35,555 nt of DNA, taken from the NCBI RefSeq assembly GCF_030527935.1, contig NZ_JAUMZV010000023.1, positions 1 to 35,555 on the forward strand. Reading direction: 5' to 3'. Of the stretch, positions 6,772-14,734 are shown piece by piece. Below the pieces are notes generated by a model. It was not told the origin of the DNA and did no database searches. It saw only the letters and a program-made list of their open reading frames with translations. The DNA comes from Kingella sp. (in: b-proteobacteria) (GTDB taxonomy: Bacteria > Pseudomonadota > Gammaproteobacteria > Burkholderiales > Neisseriaceae). Made by a program: the position numbers and the translations under genes. Every line of letters begins with the position of its first letter. Position 1 is the first letter of the stretch.

Positions 6772-8034
6772 ATGGACAAACTCAAAATCATCGCCAACGG
6801 CAAACTCAACGGCGAAATCACCGTATCAGGCGCAAAAAATGCCGCGCTGCCGCTGATGTGCGCGGGCTTGCTCACCAGCGGCACACTGCGGCTGAAAAAC
6901 GTGCCCATGCTGGCGGATGTGAAAACCACGCAAAAGCTGCTGCAAGGCATGGGCGCGCGCGTGATGACCGACAACGTGAGCGAGTTTGAAATCAACGGCG
7001 GCACGGTCAACAACACCTGCGCGCCGTATGATTTGGTGCGGACGATGCGCGCGTCCATTTTGGTGCTCGGTCCAACTTTGGCGCGCTTCGGTAAAGCCGA
7101 AGTGAGCCTGCCGGGCGGCTGCGCAATTGGCGCACGCCCAGTTGACCAGCATTTAAAAGGCTTGGAAGCAATGGGCGCGCAAATCACCATTGAACACGGC
7201 TATGTGAAAGCCGTTGCGCCGCAAGGCAAGCTGCAAGGCGCGCGCGTGGTGATGGACGTGGTAACCGTGGGCGGCACGGAAAACCTGCTGATGGCGGCAA
7301 CCTTGGCGCAAGGCGTTACCACGCTGGAAAACTGCGCGGTTGAGCCAGAAGTGGTGGATTTGGCGGAATGCTTGGTAAAAATGGGCGCGAAAATCAGCGG
7401 CATCGGCACGGCAACCATGACGGTGGAAGGTGTGAACGAACTGCACGGCTGCGAACACAGCGTCGTGCCCGACCGCATTGAAGCGGGCACGTTCCTGTGC
7501 GCAGTAGCGATGACTGGCGGCAAAGTAACCCTGCGCCACGCCGCGCCCAAAACCATGGAAGCGGTGCTGGACAAGCTCGCCGAAGCGGGCGCAAAAATCA
7601 CCACGGGCGAGGATTGGATTACGATTGAAATGCAGCAACGCCCCAAAGCCGTGAACATCCGCACCGCCGTGCACCCCGCCTTCCCCACCGACATGCAGGC
7701 GCAGTTTATGGCGATGAACGTGGTGGCGGATGGCGTGAGCAAAGTAACTGAAACCATTTTTGAAAACCGCTTCATGCATGTGCCCGAGCTCAACCGCATG
7801 GGTGCGAATATTTCGGTGGACGGGCATACCGCGCTGCTCACGGGCGTAGAAACACTCTCGGGCGCAACCGTGATGGCAACCGATTTGCGCGCCTCCGCCA
7901 GCTTGGTGCTGGCAGGCTTGGTGGCCAGTGGCGAAACGATTGTGGACCGAATCTACCACCTGGACCGCGGCTACGAATACATTGAGAAAAAGCTCGGCGG
8001 CGTGGGCGCAAAGATTGAGCGCATCCGCGGATAA
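6772..8034 (+). CDS. murA: UDP-N-acetylglucosamine 1-carboxyvinyltransferase MurA
   Basis: The 420-residue enzyme transfers enolpyruvate from phosphoenolpyruvate to UDP-GlcNAc, the first committed step of peptidoglycan synthesis in the cytoplasm. The N-terminal SGAKNAALPL carries the substrate-binding K22 and N23. C117 in PGGCAIGARP is the catalytic cysteine and the target of fosfomycin; the family's resistant form has Asp here, so this copy has the sensitive residue. D307 in AFPTDMQAQF is the general base position. Length is normal for the family. A DUS inverted pair just after the stop codon can form a terminator. Confidence 0.97.
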   Translation: MDKLKIIANGKLNGEITVSGAKNAALPLMCAGLLTSGTLRLKNVPMLADVKTTQKLLQGMGARVMTDNVSEFEINGGTVNNTCAPYDLVRTMRASILVLGPTLARFGKAEVSLPGGCAIGARPVDQHLKGLEAMGAQITIEHGYVKAVAPQGKLQGARVVMDVVTVGGTENLLMAATLAQGVTTLENCAVEPEVVDLAECLVKMGAKISGIGTATMTVEGVNELHGCEHSVVPDRIEAGTFLCAVAMTGGKVTLRHAAPKTMEAVLDKLAEAGAKITTGEDWITIEMQQRPKAVNIRTAVHPAFPTDMQAQFMAMNVVADGVSKVTETIFENRFMHVPELNRMGANISVDGHTALLTGVETLSGATVMATDLRASASLVLAGLVASGETIVDRIYHLDRGYEYIEKKLGGVGAKIERIRG

Positions 8035-8035
8035 C

Positions 8036-8077
8036 CGTTTTCAGGCTGCCTTTACCGGATAAGGCAGCCTGAAAACG
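8036..8077 (+). terminator. Inverted DUS pair after murA
   Basis: Two DUS copies facing each other form a 17-bp stem (CGTTTTCAGGCTGCCTT and its complement) with an 8-nt loop, directly after the murA stop. There is no strong T run, so termination may be partial. Confidence 0.6.
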
Positions 8078-8208
8078 CTAATGCACTCGTCATTTCCGTT
8101 AATTTTTGTTTGCGCCCTTTTCTAAACCCATAAAATCGCCTACCCTTACGCCTTTACGTTTTCAGGCTGCCTGAAACAACACGACAACAAAAGGAAAGAC
8201 CACCAACT

Positions 8209-9723
8209 ATGTCTCAAACTTGGAAAAAAATCGCACTCTACACCTGCGGCGCAATCAGCGGCGTGGCGTTGAGCATCGGCGCACAAAGTTTCGCCGCCGA
8301 TAAAAAAACCGACGACAACCTGCCCATCCAATCGCTCAAAACCATGGCGGAAGTGTATGGGCAAATTAAAGCCAATTATGTGAACAAATCCGACGACGAC
8401 AAGCTGCTGGAAGAAGCCATCAAAGGCATGGTGGCAGGGCTAGACCCGCATTCGGAATACATGAACAAAAAAGGCTACGCCGAAATGAAAGAGTCCACCA
8501 CGGGCGAATTTGGCGGCTTGGGCATGGAAATCGGCTCGGAAGACGGCTTTGTGAAAGTGATTGCGCCGATTGAAGACACTCCCGCCGAGCGCGCAGGCGT
8601 GAAAAGCGGCGACTTTATCGTGAAAATTGACAACGAATCCACGCGCGGCATGACCGTGAGCGACGCGGTGAAGAAAATGCGCGGCAAACCGGGCAGCAAA
8701 ATCACACTCACGCTGTCGCGCAAAGACGCGGATAAGCCGATTATCGTGAACCTAACCCGCGCCATCATTAAAGTGCAAAGCGTGCGCTCGCATTTGCTGG
8801 AAAACGGCTATGGCTACATCCGCGTAACCCAATTCCAAGAGCGCACCGTGGCTTCGGTTGCCGAAGCAGTAACCAAATTAACCCAAGAAAACAAAGGCCC
8901 GCTCAAAGGCTTGGTGCTGGATTTGCGCGACGACCCAGGTGGCTTGCTCAATGGCGCGGTGGGCGTATCCGCCGTGTTCTTGCCCAAAGATGCGGTGGTA
9001 GTGAGCACCAAAGGGCGCGACAACAAGCAAGGTATGCTGCTCAAAGCCCGCCCCGAGGATTACATCTTGTCGGTAGGCACCGACCCCTTGGCTTCGCTGC
9101 CCGCCGAAATCAAAAACATCCCCATCACCGTGTTGATTAACTCAGGCTCGGCTTCGGCTTCGGAGATTGTGTCAGGCGCGTTGCAAGACCACAAACGCGC
9201 GGTCATCGTGGGCACGCGCAGCTTCGGCAAAGGCTCGGTGCAATCGGTGATTCCGATGTCCAGCGGCGGCGCGTTGAAAATCACCACCGCGCTGTATTAC
9301 ACGCCCAACGACCGCTCCATCCAAGCCACAGGCATCGTGCCTGATGTGGAAGTGAAAGACAAAACACGCACGTTTGAAAGCCACGAAGCGGATTTATCGG
9401 GACACATTGACAACCCGCTGGGCGAAAACGGCGTGAAAACCAATGTTTCGGCTTCCGAACCCGACAGCAAGGAAGAAACCCAGCCCGCCGCCGCCAGCGA
9501 GCCCAAACTCAAACTGGAAGATTTGGCGGCACGGCGCAAACCCGACCCCAGCAAAGACGACCAACTGCGCAAAGCGTTGGATTTGCTGAAAAACCCAAGC
9601 GAATGGCAGCAATCTTTGGGGCTGGGTGTGCAGAAGCTAGCGGAAGAGAAAAAGAAAGCTGACGAGAAAAAAGCAGCGGATGAAAAGAAAGATGAAAAGA
9701 AAAGCGATGAAAAGAAAAAATAA
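8209..9723 (+). CDS. ctpA: Carboxy-terminal processing protease CtpA (S41 family)
   Basis: This 504-residue periplasmic or membrane-anchored serine protease trims C-termini of envelope proteins. A hydrophobic signal segment covers residues 7-29. A PDZ domain follows at about 100-185 (GGLGMEIG, then PAERAGVKSGDFIVKI). The S41 catalytic core has S316 in NSGSASASEI and K341 in SFGKGSVQ, 25 residues apart as in E. coli Prc, with Q345. The C-terminal tail (about 480-504) is almost only Lys, Glu, Asp and Ala, a highly charged, probably disordered extension. AAAGGAAAG precedes the start. An intrinsic terminator follows. Confidence 0.93.
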   Translation: MSQTWKKIALYTCGAISGVALSIGAQSFAADKKTDDNLPIQSLKTMAEVYGQIKANYVNKSDDDKLLEEAIKGMVAGLDPHSEYMNKKGYAEMKESTTGEFGGLGMEIGSEDGFVKVIAPIEDTPAERAGVKSGDFIVKIDNESTRGMTVSDAVKKMRGKPGSKITLTLSRKDADKPIIVNLTRAIIKVQSVRSHLLENGYGYIRVTQFQERTVASVAEAVTKLTQENKGPLKGLVLDLRDDPGGLLNGAVGVSAVFLPKDAVVVSTKGRDNKQGMLLKARPEDYILSVGTDPLASLPAEIKNIPITVLINSGSASASEIVSGALQDHKRAVIVGTRSFGKGSVQSVIPMSSGGALKITTALYYTPNDRSIQATGIVPDVEVKDKTRTFESHEADLSGHIDNPLGENGVKTNVSASEPDSKEETQPAAASEPKLKLEDLAARRKPDPSKDDQLRKALDLLKNPSEWQQSLGLGVQKLAEEKKKADEKKAADEKKDEKKSDEKKK

Positions 9724-9733
9724 GCTGTGAATG

Positions 9734-9759
9734 AAAACCCTGCGGATGCGGGGTTTTTT
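9734..9759 (+). terminator. Intrinsic terminator of ctpA
   Basis: A 10-bp stem (AAAACCCTGC at 9734-9743, GCGGGGTTTT at 9748-9757, one G-T pair) with a GGAT loop runs into six Ts. Confidence 0.85.
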
Positions 9760-9836
9760 GTTTTTCAGGCTGCCTTTGGCGCGGGTTCAAAGGCAGCCTG
9801 AAACCTTTGCAAAACCGCTAACAGCAGCCTGAAACA

Positions 9837-9893
9837 CAAGAAATGCCGTCATTCTCGCTTAGGCGGGAATGACGGAGAATTGACTATTTCTTG
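9837..9893. repeat. dRS3-like repeat element (solo copy)
   Basis: The 57-bp unit is bounded by CAAGAAAT and ATTTCTTG. Its core, ATTCTCGCTTAGGCGGGAAT, matches the neisserial dRS3 pattern ATTCCC-N8-GGGAAT with one mismatch and is flanked by CCGTC and GACGG. The outer arms match those of the element at 33569-33701. Confidence 0.75.
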
Positions 9894-9906
9894 TGGTGTT
9901 TACCAT

Positions 9907-11286
9907 TTATTGCATCAATTCGGCTGGTGCGCTCGCTTTTTCCCGCGCGGCTTGTTCTTTTCTAAGCGAGTGGGGCAGCTTGCCCGCTTCTTTGCGCAGC
10001 GTAATCACCAATTGCTCGCCATCTATTTTGGCTTGCACGGTGTCTTTCCATTCGCTGTTATTCAATTCAAGCATCCCTTTTTCAAACCCTTGTGAAGACT
10101 GCTCAATTTGGGCTTCATCCATTGGTGTACCGAGTACATTCGTAAACGTTTTGTAGCCCTCGCGGATAAATTTCTTATCAATGCGCACTTCGCCTTGGCT
10201 TTTCATTTGTTTCACCAATTCCACCGCTTGCCCATCGGTCATCTTTTCGTTGATGATTGCAGCGGGGAAGCTGCTTTCCCATTGCGCGGTGGCTTTGCTG
10301 CCGTTGAGCATAATTTGGTTGTCTTTGGATTCTACCGTGATGCCTGTTTGCACAAGGGCTTTAACAAATTCTTCGCCTATTTTTTGGCTTTCGGCAACAG
10401 GCACGCAGCGTTGGCTTTGCTCTTTAAACAAGTTTGCCAAAATTTCAAAGGCTTGGGCGTTCACATCTTTAACCGCAAGGTTGTATTGGATTTTTTCCAG
10501 CTTCACGGGCGGCTGCTTGTTGGCTTGAAGGCTGATGCTGTCCACTTGGCTGGCGCTGGTGTACAGCACTTTGCCGTTTTGGATGGCGATGTTGCCGCTG
10601 ACTTCGGCGTTGTTTAGGCTAAATGCAACGGGGGCTTCGCCCGCTATGGAAAAATGGATGGATTCTATTTTGCCGATGGTTTTTCCTGCGCCCAGCGTGG
10701 CAAGCGAGAGTGAATCGGTTTCGTAGCTCATGTTTTTCATGGCTAGGTTTACTGTTGGGTCAGTTATCGTCAAACTGGGGGCTTTGAGTTTGATGTTGCT
10801 TACCTGCACGCCATCTTGTTCTTTTTTCAGTGTGAACGTGGCGGTAAGGGCATCCCATGCAACCGTGCCTTTGTTTTCTTTGAACGAGTTGGCGGGCACG
10901 ACAATTTCGCTGTCTATATTGCCGCCCCATGTGGTTTTGCTATGGATGTCAAACAGATAGGTTTCTTTTTGAGTGTGCGGATTTTGCGCGTAGATTTTGG
11001 ACACGATGGTGTAGCCGCCCAAGCCGCGCTGGATGCTGTCTTCGCTGCGGAAGGTGAATTTGAAGTCGGGGCTGCATAAATCGGGGTGGATTTCGCCCGT
11101 CCATTTTGCGCTGCCTGATAGCGCGCCCATGTTAAATTCGGCAACGTTTACCTTGAAGCGTTTGTCTTGCACGTTGAAGCTGTGTTGATACGCGCTTTCC
11201 AGCTTTTTGCCTGCGAGCACGCTGCTGCCTACTGCGCCAACGAGTGCGATGCCCACTGCGCTGGCGATTAGGTTTTTTTTGTTCAT
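9907..11286 (-). CDS. DUF945 (YdgA-like) family protein
   Basis: The protein has 459 residues with one N-terminal hydrophobic segment (LIASAVGIALVGAVGSSVLAG), probably an uncleaved inner-membrane anchor or a signal sequence. Beyond it the chain is rich in beta-strand patterns (FKVNVAEFNMGALSGSAKW and similar repeats), typical of DUF945/YdgA proteins, which resemble lipid-transfer AsmA-like folds. The biochemical role of the family is not settled. The typical GKKLESAYQ region after the membrane segment is present. AAGGAA precedes ATG 11286. Its 3' end lies against the dRS3-like repeat and converges with ctpA. Confidence 0.82.
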   Translation of the reverse strand: MNKKNLIASAVGIALVGAVGSSVLAGKKLESAYQHSFNVQDKRFKVNVAEFNMGALSGSAKWTGEIHPDLCSPDFKFTFRSEDSIQRGLGGYTIVSKIYAQNPHTQKETYLFDIHSKTTWGGNIDSEIVVPANSFKENKGTVAWDALTATFTLKKEQDGVQVSNIKLKAPSLTITDPTVNLAMKNMSYETDSLSLATLGAGKTIGKIESIHFSIAGEAPVAFSLNNAEVSGNIAIQNGKVLYTSASQVDSISLQANKQPPVKLEKIQYNLAVKDVNAQAFEILANLFKEQSQRCVPVAESQKIGEEFVKALVQTGITVESKDNQIMLNGSKATAQWESSFPAAIINEKMTDGQAVELVKQMKSQGEVRIDKKFIREGYKTFTNVLGTPMDEAQIEQSSQGFEKGMLELNNSEWKDTVQAKIDGEQLVITLRKEAGKLPHSLRKEQAAREKASAPAELMQ

Positions 11287-11533
11287 TTGGGGTTTCCTTG
11301 TGGGTTGTTAGAAAATAAATGATGGGTTTCAGGCTGCCTGAAATAGGTGAAACAGGCGGGAATGTACTGGATTAGGCTGGGCGGGTAAAGGGCGGGCGCG
11401 CAAAATATTAGGCAGCCTGAAAAGCCGTTCGCACGCCTGTGGCAGGCGCGCCAAAATTGCGCAAATCGCCCCGCTAGCCCAGCCGAAATCGGGTACAATC
11501 GCCCCCATTTATCAACCCATACGAGACACTTCC

Positions 11534-13420
11534 ATGCTAGGCTTTTTTAGCAAACTGTTTAAATCAAAAACCCCAGCACCCGACACACAAGCGCAGCCTG
11601 AAAACGCGCAAAACACCGCGCCAGAAGCAGCCAATCATTTGCCTGCCGACAGCGAAACGCAGCCTGAAAACGCAACCGTTGCCGCAGAAACAACAGACGC
11701 AGCGGCAGAACCAACCCCAGAACAGGCGACCAAACAAAACGCCACTCAACCCGAACCCGCAGCGCAGCCTGAAACCGTAGAAACCATAGACAGCGCAAAC
11801 GCCACCACAGCAGAACAACAAGCAATCGCTGTGCAAAGGCAGCCTGAAAACACCGAAACCATCGCCGCGCCTGAAAATCAAACCATTGCCACGGCTGAAC
11901 CAACAGAGCAGCCTGAAAACGCTGTTGCCGAAATACCCCAAGCCGACGAACAAGGGCAGCCTGAAAATCCAGCCAGCGAACCAGCCGCGCCATCCACACC
12001 CCGCGCAGACGAAACTGCAACGGCAGAGCAAGAACCCGCAGCACAAGGGCAGCCTGAAAACGCCGTTGGCGCGGCAGCCGAACAAGACAACGCAGTACAA
12101 AACCGCCCCACCGAGCCCGCCGTGCGCAACTGGACGATGACCGCCGTTGCCGAAAAACCAAATAGCTGGGCAAGCGTGGCGGAACAGGCGCAGTACAAAT
12201 CTGCGACAGCCGGAACCCCCGCCGTTGGGCAGCCTGAAAACGCGGTTAGCGAAGCAATAGAAACCGATGTGGCAACGCAAGGGCAGCCTGAAAACGTGGA
12301 AACAGAAGCAGAAGCCAAAACTGAAACGTCAGCCGTTGGGCAGCCTGAAAATACGGTGAGCGAAGTGGCAGAAGCCGATGTAGCAGCGCAAGGGCAGCCT
12401 GAAAATCAAGCCGCCGCGCCAAGTGAGCCACAGCCTGAAACTGTTGAGCAGCCTGAAAACACTCCCCCCGAAGCAACAACCGAAACCCAAGAAACAACCG
12501 TCCCCCAGAAGCTCGGCTGGGCAGCCCGCCTAAAACAAGGCTTAACCAAATCGCGCAACCACATGGCAAAATCGCTGGCGGGCGTGTTTGGCGGCGGGCA
12601 AATTGATGAAGACTTATACGAAGAGTTGGAAACCGTGCTGCTTACCAGCGACATGGGCATTGAAGCCACCGAGCAGCTGATGAACGAAGTGCGCGACCGC
12701 GTGTCGCTCAAAGGGCTCAAAGACGGCAACGAGCTGCGCCAAGCCTTGAAAGACGCGGTGTACGACCTGCTCAAACCGCTGGAACAGCCGCTTGCCATCC
12801 CCGCCAACGGCGAGCCGTTTGTGATTATGCTGGCGGGCATCAACGGCGCGGGCAAAACCACGTCCATCGGCAAGCTGGCGAAATATTTTCAAGCGCAGGG
12901 CAAATCGGTGATTTTGGCGGCGGGCGACACTTTTCGCGCCGCTGCCCGCGAGCAGTTGCAAGAATGGGGCGAGCGCAACGGCGTTACCGTGATTTCGCAA
13001 GCCAAGGGCGACAGCGCGGCGGTGTGTTTTGATGCGGTGGAAGCCGCCAAGGCGCGCAAAATTGACATCGTGTTGGCGGACACCGCAGGGCGGCTGCCCA
13101 CGCAGTTGCACCTGATGGAAGAAATCAAAAAAGTGAAACGCGTGTTGCAAAAATCCATGCCCAACGCGCCGCACGAAATCATCGTGGTGCTGGATGCCAA
13201 CATCGGGCAAAACGCGGTGAACCAAGTGGTCGCCTTTGACGATGCGCTGGGCGTAACAGGCTTAATCGTTACCAAGCTGGATGGCACAGCCAAAGGCGGC
13301 GTGCTGGCGGCTTTGGCCAGCAGCCGCGCCATCCCCGTGCGCTATATTGGCGTGGGCGAAAGCATTGACGATTTGCGCCCGTTTAACGCGAAAGATTTTG
13401 TGGACGCGCTGTTGGATTAA
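11534..13420 (+). CDS. ftsY: Signal recognition particle receptor FtsY with DUS-expanded N-terminal domain
   Basis: FtsY is the membrane-associated GTPase that receives ribosome-SRP complexes and hands them to the Sec translocon. The conserved NG part starts near residue 327 (LGWAARLKQGL). It contains the P-loop GINGAGKTT near 435, GDTFRAAAREQL, DTAGRL near 516 and TKLDG near 580, ending GVGESIDDLRPFNAKDF. A short amphipathic N-terminus (MLGFFSKLFKSK) is followed by about 310 residues of acidic, Ala/Glu/Pro/Gln-rich low complexity. This is the normal place of the variable A domain. Here it contains 13 copies of Q-P-E, mostly QPEN, each encoded by an in-frame CAGCCTGAAA. At 628 residues it is longer than the roughly 500 of E. 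coli FtsY. A TACAAT -10 element lies at 11494-11499. Confidence 0.96.
   Translation: MLGFFSKLFKSKTPAPDTQAQPENAQNTAPEAANHLPADSETQPENATVAAETTDAAAEPTPEQATKQNATQPEPAAQPETVETIDSANATTAEQQAIAVQRQPENTETIAAPENQTIATAEPTEQPENAVAEIPQADEQGQPENPASEPAAPSTPRADETATAEQEPAAQGQPENAVGAAAEQDNAVQNRPTEPAVRNWTMTAVAEKPNSWASVAEQAQYKSATAGTPAVGQPENAVSEAIETDVATQGQPENVETEAEAKTETSAVGQPENTVSEVAEADVAAQGQPENQAAAPSEPQPETVEQPENTPPEATTETQETTVPQKLGWAARLKQGLTKSRNHMAKSLAGVFGGGQIDEDLYEELETVLLTSDMGIEATEQLMNEVRDRVSLKGLKDGNELRQALKDAVYDLLKPLEQPLAIPANGEPFVIMLAGINGAGKTTSIGKLAKYFQAQGKSVILAAGDTFRAAAREQLQEWGERNGVTVISQAKGDSAAVCFDAVEAAKARKIDIVLADTAGRLPTQLHLMEEIKKVKRVLQKSMPNAPHEIIVVLDANIGQNAVNQVVAFDDALGVTGLIVTKLDGTAKGGVLAALASSRAIPVRYIGVGESIDDLRPFNAKDFVDALLD
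11594..12460 (+). repeat. Thirteen in-frame DUS-core copies in ftsY
   Basis: CAGCCTGAAA occurs 13 times in this 867-bp stretch, always in the same strand and frame, each read as Gln-Pro-Glu and usually Asn. Only the copy near 11838 has the full AGGCAGCCTGAA; most others read GGGCAGCCTGAA, one base off. Spacing is irregular (about 19 to 180 bp), so this is not a simple tandem repeat or a CRISPR array. Confidence 0.93.
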
Positions 13421-13432
13421 GCCCCACTATCA

Positions 13433-13474
13433 AAGGCAGACTGAAAATGGTTAGATGCGTTTTCAGGCTGCCTT
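13433..13474 (+). terminator. Inverted DUS pair after ftsY
   Basis: AAGGCAGACTGAAAA (a one-base DUS variant) faces TTTTCAGGCTGCCTT across a 12-nt loop, 12 bp after the ftsY stop. A second inverted DUS pair follows at about 13533-13575. Confidence 0.6.
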
Positions 13475-13623
13475 AAAGACAGCGAACCGCGTGAACACGC
13501 ATACCATCGCCACGCGCCCGCTGTTATCCAATAGGCAGCCTGAAAACAGATAAACACGCTTTCAGGCTGCCTTTTGCTGTCCGCCGTGCCATTCTAAAAA
13601 ACCATCCCAAAGGCAGCCTGAAA

Positions 13624-14550
13624 ATGACCCCCTACCAAATCCGCTCCACGCTGTATATGCCCGCCACGCAAAACAAGCTCGCGGGCATCAGCAACAATCC
13701 GCACAAAACCCACGCCGATGCCATCGTGCTGTGCTTTGAAGGCGCGCTGCCCATCAACGATATTGACAAAGGAATTGCCAATCTAAACCACACCTTCGCG
13801 CACATCTCGCCGCCTAGCCATCGCCCCTGTGTGTTTATCCGCGTGCGCAACATCAACAACTTTCACTACCTGCTCAACCATCTGCACAGCGACTGCCTGC
13901 ACCACCTTGCGGGCATGGTTATCCCCAAGCTCACGCTCGCCAATTTTAAAGAATGGCAAACCGCGCTATCCGCCCCGCAAAATCCGTTTTACTACATGGT
14001 AACGCTGGAAACCGAAGACTATTACCAGCCCAAAAACATCGCAAAAATCTTCAAAAAATTGCGCCAAAGCCCGCTTGCGCCCCGCATATTAAACGTGCGC
14101 CTGGGCGGCAACGACCTGCTGCGTGGCATCCTGATGAAACGCCCCAAAGGCAAACACACGCTCTACAACACCCCGCTGGTGGGGCTGTTTAGCCAAATCA
14201 TCATCCAAGCGCGGCTCAATGGCTTTGAAGTGAGCGCGCCCGTGTTTGAATACTTCGCCCCAAGCGACCCCGACACCCAAGCCGCCTTTGCCCAAGAGCT
14301 GCAACAAGACCACATCTTCGGCTTTTGGGGCAAAACCGCCATCCACCCCGGCCAATGCCCCGCCATCAACCAGCAATTTACCGTCTCCGCCGAAGACCTT
14401 GCCCTTGCCCAGCGCATTTATCAACAAGTGGCACAACACGGCGGGCTGCACGGCGGCGTGTCCAACCACAACCAATCCATGATAGAACCCACCACGCATT
14501 ATGCTTGGGCAAAACGCATTCTTGCCATGCAATCCAGCCATTCCGAGTAA
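13624..14550 (+). CDS. HpcH/HpaI-type C-C bond lyase of the Ter biosynthetic module
   Basis: The 308-residue protein has the TIM-barrel pattern of the citrate lyase beta/HpcH family. DAIVLCFEGAL (E39) stands where the family has its Asp/Glu, R74 lies in FIRVRN, E129 in MVTLETED, and GGNDLL (D164) and GKTAIHPGQ follow. In Ter (tellurium-resistance) loci such a lyase accompanies two phosphoribosyltransferases and a HAD hydrolase in a pathway predicted to make a nucleoside-like metabolite. The three genes that follow on the same strand supply those partners. The ATG is the last part of a DUS (CAGCCTGAAAATG) and no ribosome site is seen. The substrate is unknown. Confidence 0.8.
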   Translation: MTPYQIRSTLYMPATQNKLAGISNNPHKTHADAIVLCFEGALPINDIDKGIANLNHTFAHISPPSHRPCVFIRVRNINNFHYLLNHLHSDCLHHLAGMVIPKLTLANFKEWQTALSAPQNPFYYMVTLETEDYYQPKNIAKIFKKLRQSPLAPRILNVRLGGNDLLRGILMKRPKGKHTLYNTPLVGLFSQIIIQARLNGFEVSAPVFEYFAPSDPDTQAAFAQELQQDHIFGFWGKTAIHPGQCPAINQQFTVSAEDLALAQRIYQQVAQHGGLHGGVSNHNQSMIEPTTHYAWAKRILAMQSSHSE

Positions 14551-14582
14551 ACCCAAACATTAAAGGCAGCCTGAAACCTAAA

Positions 14583-14666
14583 ATGGAGCGGCGACGGCTC
14601 GTCGCCAACACTTCAAACATTGCACTACTGATTTGCCAAGATGTCGGCGAGCCGCCGACGCTCCAT
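14583..14666. repeat. Twin-hairpin repeat unit (copy 2)
   Basis: The unit starts ATGGAGCG and ends CGCTCCAT. It has the hairpins GGCGACGGCTCGTCGCC and GTCGGCGAGCCGCCGAC, and a DUS on each side (about 14565 and 14688). It separates the first two genes of the Ter-type module. Confidence 0.75.
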
Positions 14667-14734
14667 CGGTTGCAGGTTTTGCAAAGGCAGCCTGAAATCC
14701 ATTTTCAGGCTGCCTATCCGCCCCCCAAAAAACC

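Noticed and set aside
7153..7959. Long minus-strand open frame of 268 codons opposite murA
   Set aside because: It is the antisense shadow of an intact, GC-biased murA and has a His- and Gly-rich composition typical of such shadows.
11564..12280. Minus-strand frames with repeated FRLP or FQAA peptides opposite ftsY
   Set aside because: The repeats are the complement of the in-frame DUS copies; the Cys/Phe/Trp-rich composition is not protein-like.
11594..12460. Possible CRISPR array in the ftsY repeats
   Set aside because: Repeats are only 10-12 bp, spacing is irregular, and all are read in frame as protein.
12614..13225. Minus-strand open frame of 203 codons opposite ftsY
   Set aside because: It lies opposite the highly conserved FtsY GTPase domain; no ribosome site or family resemblance.
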